DNA of 7,656 nucleotides from an uncultured Planctomycetaceae bacterium. Lineage in GTDB: Bacteria > Planctomycetota > Planctomycetia > Pirellulales > Lacipirellulaceae. Both the position numbers and the translations under genes were made by a program. Shown in pieces: positions 1-5,658 of the stretch (its first letter is position 1; every line of letters begins with the position of its first letter). The DNA is taken from contig CALMBE010000106.1 in assembly GCA_937860165.1 (NCBI GenBank), positions 1-7,656 of the forward strand. The letters are read 5' to 3'. The notes below the pieces were generated by a model that saw only the letters and a program-made list of their open reading frames with translations, was not told the DNA's origin and did not search any database.

Positions 1-5
1 CTTAG

Positions 6-26
6 CCGGACGGCCACGCGGTCCGG
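6..26. repeat. Short GC-rich hairpin at left edge
   Basis: CCGGAC (6-11) pairs with GTCCGG (21-26) around a 9-nt loop. A G-rich run and a T-containing stretch (TCTTATTTT, 35-43) follow. It could be the terminator of a gene left of the window or a piece of a dispersed repeat, since it begins with TTAGCCGG, the motif also seen at the base of the 875-935 palindrome. No coding region is supported in the rest of 1-169, which probably contains the leader of the moaC fusion gene. No convincing promoter was found there. Confidence 0.3.
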
Positions 27-169
27 GGGGCACTCTTATTTTGACGCCGTCCACCGCAGGAAATTCTCCCCCTTGGACCCATTGGGGATTCTCAACACGC
101 CGTTGGCCGAGATAATGACAGTTGTGTCGCCTGTCCCACGTAATCCACATAGCAGCCCAGGCGGAGACC

Positions 170-880
170 ATGAAAACCTCATCGAATCACCCGGTCACCC
201 TAACCACGGCCTCCAATGAAATGGAGGCCGCCATGATCGTCGCCGCACTCGAAGCACGAGACATCCAGGCGCGCATTACCGACGAGTTTACGGCCGGATT
301 GTTGCCAGGTACGCTAGGCAGTGTGCATGTCGTCATCCGACAGGAAGATGTGGATCGAGCCCGTAAAGCCCTGGGAGACATTGAACATTTGTCTGACGAC
401 GAGGACCTGACTGAGCTCACCCACTTCGACGAGCAAGGTGCCAGCCACATGGTCGATATCGGTGCGAAGCCGATCTCGCATCGCGTGGCCCGAGCCAGTG
501 GATTGGTGCGAATGCAACCGGCGACGCGGCACCTCATCATGGACCGCCAGCTCGCCAAAGGGGATGTCCTCGAAGTGGCACGGCTGGCGGGAATCATGGC
601 CGCCAAACGAACTGGCGACCTCATCCCGCTCTGCCATCCCTTGCCCTTAGACACCGTGCAAATCATTTTTAAGGAAGTCGGCGACGACGGCTTGCGAATC
701 GAAGCCATCGTAGAAGTCACCGCCAAGACGGGGGTCGAAATGGAAGCCCTCACCGCGGTCTCGGTTGCCGCCCTCACGGTGTACGACATGTGCAAAAGCG
801 TCGATCGCGGAATGCGAATCGAACAGATTCAACTCGAAGAAAAATCCGGCGGCCGCAGCGGGCATTTTGTGCGAAGTTAG
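170..880 (+). CDS. moaC: DUF2007-MoaC fusion, cyclic pyranopterin monophosphate synthase
   Basis: The MoaC part catalyses the second half of the conversion of GTP to cyclic pyranopterin monophosphate in molybdenum cofactor synthesis, after the radical-SAM enzyme MoaA. The 236-residue product has two parts. Residues about 9-72 resemble a DUF2007 domain (TTASNEMEAAMIVAALEA, then VVIRQEDVDRARKAL), a small ferredoxin-like fold of unknown role. Residues about 83-234 are a full-length MoaC with SHMVDIGAK (92-100), AAKRTGDLIPLCHPL (144-158), KTGVEMEALTA (186-196) with the catalytic lysine, YDMCK (205-209) and KSGGRSGHF (225-233). Ordinary MoaC is about 160 residues. ATG 170 is preferred over a TTG at 122 because GGAG lies just upstream (163-166, though close) and the extra 16 residues show no domain character. 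A TTG at 389 with upstream GGGAG (373-377) could give a free 163-residue MoaC. No other Moco gene is in the window. The MoaC assignment is very secure; the DUF2007 assignment is good. Confidence 0.93.
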   Translation: MKTSSNHPVTLTTASNEMEAAMIVAALEARDIQARITDEFTAGLLPGTLGSVHVVIRQEDVDRARKALGDIEHLSDDEDLTELTHFDEQGASHMVDIGAKPISHRVARASGLVRMQPATRHLIMDRQLAKGDVLEVARLAGIMAAKRTGDLIPLCHPLPLDTVQIIFKEVGDDGLRIEAIVEVTAKTGVEMEALTAVSVAALTVYDMCKSVDRGMRIEQIQLEEKSGGRSGHFVRS

Positions 881-935
881 CCGGCATCGTTCCGATGCCG
901 AGTTAAGAACGGCATCGAGACGATACCGGCTAACT
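875..935. terminator. Nested palindrome, likely bidirectional terminator
   Basis: Outer arms 875-890 and 920-935 pair over 16 positions with one mismatch. Inner arms 893-900 and 910-917 pair perfectly (CGATGCCG/CGGCATCG) around a 9-nt loop. The outer arms contain both stop codons of the converging genes: TAG at 878-880 for the moaC fusion and TAG, read on the minus strand, at 932-930 for miaA. No long T-run follows on either side, so intrinsic termination is uncertain; mRNA 3'-end protection or a REP-like dispersed element are alternatives. Each half can also fold alone: 882-889 with 893-900, and 910-917 with 921-928. Confidence 0.6.
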
Positions 936-1859
936 CACTGCAATCCTTTCCGCCACGACTTCTGCGTCGCATTCTCCGGTGAGATCCACGAATCGGCATT
1001 CGCTCAAACTACGGAACCAAGTCCCTTGGCGCTTGGCAAACCGCCGGGTACGCGTTTTGATCTGCGTTATCATCGCCGCGTAATCGCCTCCCGCAAGATA
1101 TTCGATCACCTCACGATACCCGACAGCTTGGCTGGCGGTGCGTCCGAGTGCTGTATATTCGGCCAGGAGTTGTTCCACTTCCCCTACCAGCCCGCGCTCG
1201 AACATTTGTTCCACGCGCTGGTTGATCCTTGCATGTTGCTCTTCCCGCGGGCGTCGGAGAGCGAACACTCGGCAATCTTCGGCCTGGGTTCCCTGTTCAA
1301 ACTGGAGTTGCTGGTGACTAATCGGCTGCCCAGTGGAACGAAATACCTCGATCGCCCGAATCAAGCGTCGCGCGTCGCGGGGATGTATCTGCGAGGCAGC
1401 CAGCGGATCGAGTTGTTCCAGCCGCAGATGGAGCGATTCGCTGCCGACGGCTGCCACCTCGGCGGCCAGATCATCCCGCAGTTGCCAATCAGCGGGGGGC
1501 CCCGAAGACAAGCCGCGCAGCATCGCTTTCAGATACAACGGAGTCCCGCCAACAAACAAGACTTCCCGGCCCCGTGAGCGGATTTCGGAGATGGCGGCGT
1601 GGGCTAATGTGAGATACCGCTCGACGCTGAAGTCTTCACAGGGATCAACGACATCGATCAAGTGGTGAGGAACTTGCGTAAGTTCCTCGGGAGTCGGTTT
1701 TGCCGTGCCAATGTCCATGCCCCGGTAGATCGCCATCGAATCGAGCGAGATGATCTCAGCATTGATCCGTCGAGCGAGGGCGAGGGCGACTTGCGTTTTT
1801 CCTACTGCCGTGGCCCCGCTGAGATACCAACAATCCAGGTCTGGTTGAGCTTCTATCAA
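930..1859 (-). CDS. miaA: tRNA dimethylallyltransferase MiaA
   Basis: Transfers the dimethylallyl group to N6 of A37 in tRNAs that read codons beginning with U, the first step towards ms2i6A. The 309-residue product is of normal length. It has a P-loop GATAVGKT (15-22; the family consensus is GPTASGKT), SLDSMAIYRGMDIGTAKP (38-55) with the catalytic Asp40, PHHLIDVVDP (64-73), GGTPLYLKAML (104-114), DARRLIRAIEV (162-172), QAVGYREVIEYL (244-255) and the C-terminal RTRRFAKRQGTWFR (270-283). The start is uncertain: TTG at 1859-1857 is the only good candidate near the P-loop, there is no ATG or GTG nearby, and no Shine-Dalgarno is visible. The gene converges on the moaC fusion and shares a palindrome with it at the 3' end. 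It diverges from hisE. Confidence 0.95.
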   Translation of the reverse strand: MIEAQPDLDCWYLSGATAVGKTQVALALARRINAEIISLDSMAIYRGMDIGTAKPTPEELTQVPHHLIDVVDPCEDFSVERYLTLAHAAISEIRSRGREVLFVGGTPLYLKAMLRGLSSGPPADWQLRDDLAAEVAAVGSESLHLRLEQLDPLAASQIHPRDARRLIRAIEVFRSTGQPISHQQLQFEQGTQAEDCRVFALRRPREEQHARINQRVEQMFERGLVGEVEQLLAEYTALGRTASQAVGYREVIEYLAGGDYAAMITQIKTRTRRFAKRQGTWFRSLSECRFVDLTGECDAEVVAERIAVS

Positions 1860-1936
1860 AGCAGGTGATTTCCGATTGCTGGAGTATGCTGAAATGGGGT
1901 CCGGCGGCCAATTGCCACGATTCCCGTCGATGCTTA

Positions 1937-1955
1937 AACTGGAGGGTCACCAGTT
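1937..1955. promoter_or_regulatory. 6-7-6 inverted repeat in miaA-hisE divergent gap
   Basis: AACTGG (1937-1942) and CCAGTT (1950-1955) form a perfect inverted repeat with a 7-nt spacer, lying between the divergent miaA and hisE starts. It could be an operator or a small hairpin in the hisE leader. A 6-bp repeat can occur by chance. No clear -35/-10 pair was found in 1860-2025, although both genes presumably have promoters there. Confidence 0.2.
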
Positions 1956-2025
1956 ACCCCCGATTTCATTCTGACCTAGTAAGCCGAATCCGGGAAGTCA
2001 CACCGAACAGATATCCTCACATCGT

Positions 2026-2361
2026 ATGCCTACTTCCAACAGACCCATCGACTTACTCGAGCAAATCATCGAGGCGCGCAAGCAAGCCACGCAGGAAAAA
2101 TCCTACACGGCCAAATTGCTTGCCGCAGGGGTCGAGAAAATTGGAGGCAAGATCATCGAAGAGGCAGCGGAAGTCGTCGAGGCCGCCGGTGAGCCCGACG
2201 AAGCAGGCCGACAGCACACCATTTGCGAAGCGGGGGATGTGCTGTACCATCTGCTCGTGCTCCTGGCCTGGCGAGGTGTGACCTTCGCCGAAGTCGAGGC
2301 CGAACTTGCCCGCCGGTTTGGTGTCTCGGGAATAGAAGAAAAAGCGTCACGCAATTCGTAA
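2026..2361 (+). CDS. hisE: Phosphoribosyl-ATP pyrophosphatase HisE
   Basis: Second enzyme of histidine synthesis: hydrolyses phosphoribosyl-ATP to phosphoribosyl-AMP and pyrophosphate in the cytoplasm. The 111-residue product is a stand-alone HisE, not fused to HisI. It has the all-alpha MazG-like fold motifs: SYTAKLLAAGVEKIGGKI (26-43), EEAAEVVEA (45-53) with metal-binding glutamates, and EAGDVLYHLLVLL (68-80) with Asp71. The C-terminal RRFGVSGIEEKASR is also typical of the family. ATG 2026 fits the usual N-terminus; no Shine-Dalgarno is visible upstream. It lies upstream of hisG in the same direction, 178 bp away, with a large palindromic repeat between them, so co-transcription is plausible but interrupted by structure. 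Confidence 0.95.
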   Translation: MPTSNRPIDLLEQIIEARKQATQEKSYTAKLLAAGVEKIGGKIIEEAAEVVEAAGEPDEAGRQHTICEAGDVLYHLLVLLAWRGVTFAEVEAELARRFGVSGIEEKASRNS

Positions 2362-2369
2362 TAATTCAT

Positions 2370-2521
2370 TTTCACGCAGAGGCGCAGAGGACGCAGGGTA
2401 AATACAAAGAACACTAATAAGCACTAATCTTCGCTAATATTTTTTTTTAGATTCGTGAGAATTAGTGGTTATTAGTGTTCCCAATAATTTGACTCTGCGG
2501 CCTCCGCGCCTCTGCGTGAAA
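2370..2521. repeat. 152-bp imperfect palindrome between hisE and hisG
   Basis: The outer arms begin TTTCACGCAGAGGCGC (2370 onward) and, on the other strand, the same 16 bases reading inward from 2521. They match over about 30 positions with three differences. The inner arms GAACACTAATAAGCACTAAT (2409-2428) and the complement of 2461-2480 match at 19 of 20 positions. The centre is AT-rich with a run of nine T (2430-2438). From memory, 'CACGCAGAGGCGCAGAG' and 'ACTAAT' blocks of this kind recur in intergenic regions of many environmental bacteria. The symmetry suggests a MITE-like or other non-autonomous palindromic element; no transposase is present. In RNA it would form a very long hairpin in the hisE-hisG transcript. 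Confidence 0.8.
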
Positions 2522-2539
2522 CTAAACTTGAGTCAAAGC

Positions 2540-3394
2540 ATGACAGAAAATTTACGTATCGGTGTTCCCAGCAAGGGGCGATTGGCTGAGATCTCCACGG
2601 AACTGCTCCTCGAAGCGGGGCTCCGGTTTCGTCGCCAAGATCGCAGTCTCTTCGCCCGCGTGAAAGAGATGCCCATCGATGTCACATTCCTCCGCACCGA
2701 TGACATCCCCATTTTGTGTGCCGAAGGCGCCATCGATCTGGGAATCACAGGTGCCGATCTCGTGGCGGAAAGTGGTGTCACCTTGGTCGAACGGCTCACC
2801 CTCGGCGTGGGCAACTGCCGACTCGCCGTCTGCGTCCCCGAAGAGGGGAAAATCGACTCCCCCAAAGCGCTAGCGAATCAACGCGTCGCCACGAGTTTTC
2901 CCAATGTCACCCAAGGGTATCTCTCGAAACATGGCGTCGTGGCACACACCGTCAAACTAACCGGCTCAGTGGAAGTAATGATCGCCCTGGGAATCGCCGA
3001 CGCGATTGTCGATTTGGTGGAAACTGGCAGCACCCTAGCTGCCAATCGCTTGCGAATACTCGACGAAATCGGGCGCTACGAAACGGTGTTGATACAAAAC
3101 CCCAAGACCTCCCACCGAGCACTCTGCGATCGAGTCGTGCGTCGACTCGAGGGGGTCGTCATCGCCCGGGCGTATTCGCTCCTGGAATACAATGTCCCCG
3201 CGAAAAAACTGGCCGAGGCCGAAAAGATCACCCCCGGCTACAATTCGCCGACCGTCAATCGACTCGAAGATGCCAACTGGTGCAGCGTGCGGGCGATGGT
3301 CAAACGGGGCGAAGTCATCGGCATCATGGAGCAGCTCGAAGCTCTCGGGGCAACCGCAATCTTGGAAACCGCGATTGCGAATTGCCGACTGTAG
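2540..3394 (+). CDS. hisG: ATP phosphoribosyltransferase HisG, long form
   Basis: First, committed enzyme of histidine synthesis: joins ATP and PRPP to give phosphoribosyl-ATP, and is normally inhibited by histidine. From ATG 2540 the product has 284 residues, the size of the long HisG type that needs no HisZ. The N-terminal catalytic part has RIGVPSKGRL (6-15), EGAIDLGITGADLV (62-75), ATSFPNVTQGYL (117-128) and the PRPP-site signature ADAIVDLVETGSTLAAN (153-169). Residues about 210-284 form the ACT-like regulatory domain (YNVPAKKL, ITPGYNSPTV, IMEQLEALGA). An upstream in-frame start at 2465 would add 25 residues that are only translated palindrome (LRPPRLCVKL), so it is rejected. It follows hisE. 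Feedback inhibition by histidine is expected from the C-terminal domain. Confidence 0.96.
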   Translation: MTENLRIGVPSKGRLAEISTELLLEAGLRFRRQDRSLFARVKEMPIDVTFLRTDDIPILCAEGAIDLGITGADLVAESGVTLVERLTLGVGNCRLAVCVPEEGKIDSPKALANQRVATSFPNVTQGYLSKHGVVAHTVKLTGSVEVMIALGIADAIVDLVETGSTLAANRLRILDEIGRYETVLIQNPKTSHRALCDRVVRRLEGVVIARAYSLLEYNVPAKKLAEAEKITPGYNSPTVNRLEDANWCSVRAMVKRGEVIGIMEQLEALGATAILETAIANCRL

Positions 3395-3409
3395 ATTCCA
3401 CATGAACTC

Positions 3410-3470
3410 ATCCCGAAGGGATGGAAGCCAATAGCCGGGGGTTGAGGAGCCTTAGCGACAACACCCCCGG
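3410..3470 (+). repeat. REP-like repeat, left copy
   Basis: A two-hairpin unit. ATCCC (3410-3414) pairs with GGGAT (3418-3422) around GAA. After AAGCCAATAG, CCGGGGGT (3435-3442) pairs with ACCCCCGG (3463-3470) around a 20-nt loop. A second copy in opposite orientation lies at 3628-3700, with the same order of parts: the GAA-loop hairpin, AAGCCAnTAGCCGGGGGT, then a CCCCCGG arm. This organisation resembles REP/BIME elements, which in other bacteria are moved by RAYT-type transposases. None is seen here. Confidence 0.7.
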
Positions 3471-3627
3471 ATACTCGCGCAATATTAAGTAGTCGTCCGA
3501 GGTGTTGGCGCTGTGTTCCGGCGGAGCGCGAACGAGGACGAAATCAGCCGCACCACTTTCGGCCTCGGCAACACCATTACGGTACACGACATGTGTTGCT
3601 CGGCCGATGGATTTCTTGATCTTGATA
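3471..3627. other. Structured non-coding core between the two repeats
   Basis: About 157 bp enclosed by the inverted repeats. It contains complementary segments: GGTGTTG (3501-3507), CAACACC (3569-3575) and GTGTTGC (3593-3599). The middle segment can pair with either neighbour; GGCC at 3561-3564 and 3602-3605 extends the second option. CAACACC also occurs in the left repeat (3459-3465). Open frames cross it in more than one frame on both strands without recognisable protein motifs. It may be the body of a mobile element, a structured RNA or decayed coding sequence; the sequence alone does not decide. Confidence 0.35.
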
Positions 3628-3700
3628 CCGGGGGTGGCGCCCAAACTCGTAAAACTCGCTTGGTCTTACCCCCGGCTAATGGCTTTAACCCCTTCGGGGT
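3628..3700 (-). repeat. REP-like repeat, right copy, inverted
   Basis: Read on the minus strand, ACCCC/GGGGT (3700-3696 and 3692-3688) form a hairpin with a GAA loop. AAAGCCATTAG follows, then CCGGGGGT (3675-3668) pairing with ACCCCCGG (3635-3628) around a 32-nt loop. Order and motifs match the left copy at 3410-3470, but the arms differ by compensating changes (ATCCC/GGGAT against ACCCC/GGGGT), which suggests that pairing is conserved rather than sequence alone. It ends about 35 bp before the next gene. Confidence 0.7.
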
Positions 3701-3735
3701 ATTCTGAAGCAAAAAAGCAACGCAGAATAGTATCA

Positions 3736-3936
3736 ATGCGGCCCTTCCATTTTGGTCTCAGAGAAATCTTCTACGTCGTTACTATCGCCAGCGTGGTCAT
3801 GTATGTCGTTGGCCTTGACGGGGCAGAGATCCTATTGCCTCTAGCGATTTTGTCAGCTGGACTATTGATAGCTGTCTTGAGAGGCAATGCTCGGATGCGG
3901 CAAAAAGAACGGTCTGATTTAGAACGACCTGAATAA
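3736..3936 (+). CDS. Small two-helix membrane protein, unknown function
   Basis: Predicted 66-residue protein. The N-terminus MRPFHFGLREIF is followed by two hydrophobic segments, about residues 11-27 and 32-48, separated by a short loop with Asp28 and Glu31. The C-terminal tail is strongly charged (RGNARMRQKERSDLERPE). Many small planctomycete membrane proteins start with a comparable R-F-x-F/S-L-R-x-[LI]-F pattern just before the first helix; no function is known to me. ATG 3736 is chosen because the in-frame extension upstream, from a TTG at 3502, only translates the repeat block. No Shine-Dalgarno is visible. It converges on the MEMO gene with six bases between the stop codons and no obvious terminator. 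It is probably real, but short. Confidence 0.6.
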   Translation: MRPFHFGLREIFYVVTIASVVMYVVGLDGAEILLPLAILSAGLLIAVLRGNARMRQKERSDLERPE

Positions 3937-3942
3937 ATCGCC

Positions 3943-5223
3943 TCACTCATAAAAAGCCGCAGCGGCGAAACTCACGCACGACGAACGATCCTCGGCCACC
4001 GCTTGGTCGTATTTCAGCAACTCGCCTCGCTGGGGCTGGAGCGTTTCCAGCAGCGTGTACATCGGTGCGAGTCCGCAGATTCGGTTTGCATCGCCCTGTT
4101 GGCCCACATGCCTAAACCAAGCCGCGGCATCGCCGGCAAGTGCCTTCGCCAGGAGTTGTTGGTCATCGGTCCACTGCAATTTCAACCTCGTGTCGTCCAG
4201 CAAATCAGGATCGCCAAATTGCGGGCCGATATGAGCCATGTCGACTCCACCGATCAAGCAGACTTCCTTCGGCCAAGCGCCGGCAGTGTCCCGCAAGGCC
4301 GCGATAAAATCTGCAACTTCTGTCGACTCGAGTGGCAAGCGATCTTGATTTACAAACGGATGAAAGGAGCCAACCAAGATCGGAACGATGGTGAAATCTC
4401 GCCTCCCCCCCAGCACGAACTGCAACATCAGTGCTTGAAACTCGATGGAATGTTCATGGCGATGAGGGAGTTCGTCGCTAAACATGCTTACGTGAGAACC
4501 CAAGCGATTGGCCAGTGCGTCGACAAATTCGCGGTTGGTGTGTGTGGTTCCTAGGGGAGTATCAAAATCTTTCCGTGAAATGCTGTAAAAACTTTTGAGT
4601 GGGGTATGGGCCGTCCCCAGGATGACAAATACCTTAGCCTGGGATTCGGTAACGACACGATCATAAGCCCACGCAAAACTCGCCCCGCCTCGGCGAAAGT
4701 CGATGTGTGGGCTTATGACCCCACACAATCGGCCTTGTTGCTCGGAGAGATGGCGACCATTTCCCTCCCAGGGCAGTAACCCTGGCCCTTCCGGGCAAGT
4801 GAACAGTTCGCCAAGTTGCAATCGCAACTCCCCAGGTTCGCCGTGATAAGCCCCACCGGCATGAGCGGAGGGACGAACCTGGAGTGCCAAGTAGGCTGCG
4901 CCTTGCTGGCGTTCGTACTCGGCAAAGCGAGCACTCTCCAGGAAATGCAATTCCTCGAGCTGGGCAACGAGATGTTCCACTTCCTCGCGGGCAATGCGTT
5001 GGCCCGCCGAGTGCTTAAACTCATCGCAAATCTCATCGAGCGTCCGCCGCCCGTTCATCAACGAAATCAAAACCGCTACGGCGGGAGGAAGCACGACCGT
5101 ACTGGCCAGCCCACTCGGATCGCGCAGCACATAACTACCCTCGGCATCGTCATTCAAGGGAAACATTTCCACTGCTCGGATGCGCGGTTTCGCAGGCATG
5201 CTCACTTTCCGGCTCTCCAACAT
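3943..5223 (-). CDS. PqqD-like domain fused to MEMO-family protein (AmmeMemoRadiSam system protein B-like)
   Basis: 426 residues. Residues about 14-97 look like a PqqD-type winged helix (YVLRDPSGLASTVVLPP, then LMNGRRTLDEICDEF and a final EELHFLES); such domains bind peptides in RiPP pathways but also occur elsewhere. Residues about 122-425 are a MEMO domain, of the LigB-dioxygenase-like fold: SPHIDF (171-176), LGTAHT (202-207), EHSIEFQALMLQF (257-269), VDMAHIG (327-333) and RICGLAPMYTLLE (381-393). H173, H206 and C383 appear to match H49, H81 and C244 of human MEMO1, a proposed redox-metal site. Bacterial MEMO proteins are often encoded with AMMECR1 and radical-SAM genes; neither is visible here. 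ATG 5223 overlaps the yjbQ stop (TAATG); ATG 5199, preceded by GGAAAG, is an alternative. Family is secure; reaction unknown. Confidence 0.9.
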   Translation of the reverse strand: MLESRKVSMPAKPRIRAVEMFPLNDDAEGSYVLRDPSGLASTVVLPPAVAVLISLMNGRRTLDEICDEFKHSAGQRIAREEVEHLVAQLEELHFLESARFAEYERQQGAAYLALQVRPSAHAGGAYHGEPGELRLQLGELFTCPEGPGLLPWEGNGRHLSEQQGRLCGVISPHIDFRRGGASFAWAYDRVVTESQAKVFVILGTAHTPLKSFYSISRKDFDTPLGTTHTNREFVDALANRLGSHVSMFSDELPHRHEHSIEFQALMLQFVLGGRRDFTIVPILVGSFHPFVNQDRLPLESTEVADFIAALRDTAGAWPKEVCLIGGVDMAHIGPQFGDPDLLDDTRLKLQWTDDQQLLAKALAGDAAAWFRHVGQQGDANRICGLAPMYTLLETLQPQRGELLKYDQAVAEDRSSCVSFAAAAFYE

Positions 5224-5645
5224 TATTGGCCAATGATTTTCACCAGCACGCGCTTTCGGCGCTGGCCGTCGAACTCATAGTAAAAAATGTGTTCCCAGGG
5301 GCCAAGGTGCAAGCGGCCCTCGGTGATTGCCACCACGACCTCACGGCCCATGATTTGGCGCTTGTGGTGGGCATCGGCATTGTCTTCGCCGGTACGATTG
5401 TGGTGATAACGCTGGGGCGAGGGATCAAAGGGTGCCAGTTCTTCGAGCCACTTGTCGTAGTCGCGGTGCAGGCCCGGCTCGTTGTCGTTGATGAACACAC
5501 TCGCGGTAATGTGCATCGCGTTGACCAGGACCAAACCCTCCTGCACACCACTTTGCTCGACAAGTCGCTCGACATCGGCGTGAATCGAGACAATAGCCCG
5601 GCGCTGCGGGACATTCATCCACAATTCATGCGTGAGCGATTTCAT
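5223..5645 (-). CDS. YjbQ/UPF0047 family protein
   Basis: A 140-residue protein covering the whole UPF0047 family, annotated in databases as 'secondary thiamine-phosphate synthase enzyme' because of weak complementing activity; the physiological role is unsettled. Visible motifs are [20 protein letters not shown] (40-59), the histidine-rich [16 protein letters not shown] (80-95) and [20 protein letters not shown] (100-119). The clustered histidines and acidic residues suggest a metal or phosphate site. Length matches E. coli YjbQ closely. ATG 5645 gives the normal N-terminus; no Shine-Dalgarno is seen. The stop overlaps the start of the PqqD-MEMO gene by one base, implying translational coupling, and the phosphatase gene lies 94 bp upstream on the same strand. 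No thiamine gene is in the window. Confidence 0.93.
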   Translation of the reverse strand: MKSLTHELWMNVPQRRAIVSIHADVERLVEQSGVQEGLVLVNAMHITASVFINDNEPGLHRDYDKWLEELAPFDPSPQRYHHNRTGEDNADAHHKRQIMGREVVVAITEGRLHLGPWEHIFYYEFDGQRRKRVLVKIIGQ

Positions 5646-5658
5646 GGGATCACTTATC

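Noticed and set aside
765..1577. Long plus-strand open frame (270 codons) opposite miaA
   Set aside because: It lies antisense to a clearly conserved miaA and its translation shows no recognisable motif; it is a shadow of high-GC coding sequence.
1885..1890. TATGCT as the -10 of a hisE promoter
   Set aside because: No acceptable -35 at the right spacing (CAGGTG at 17 bp), so it cannot be told from chance.
2362..2539. His-attenuator leader peptide before hisG
   Set aside because: No short frame with a run of histidine codons is present, and the structure is a symmetric repeat rather than an attenuator.
3408..3644. Minus-strand 78-codon frame across the repeat block
   Set aside because: It starts and ends inside the two repeat copies, and its translation follows the repeat sequence with no protein motif.
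3502..3735. N-terminal extension of the small membrane protein from TTG 3502
   Set aside because: The added 78 residues are only translated repeat and core sequence; the FHFGLRE pattern starts right after ATG 3736.
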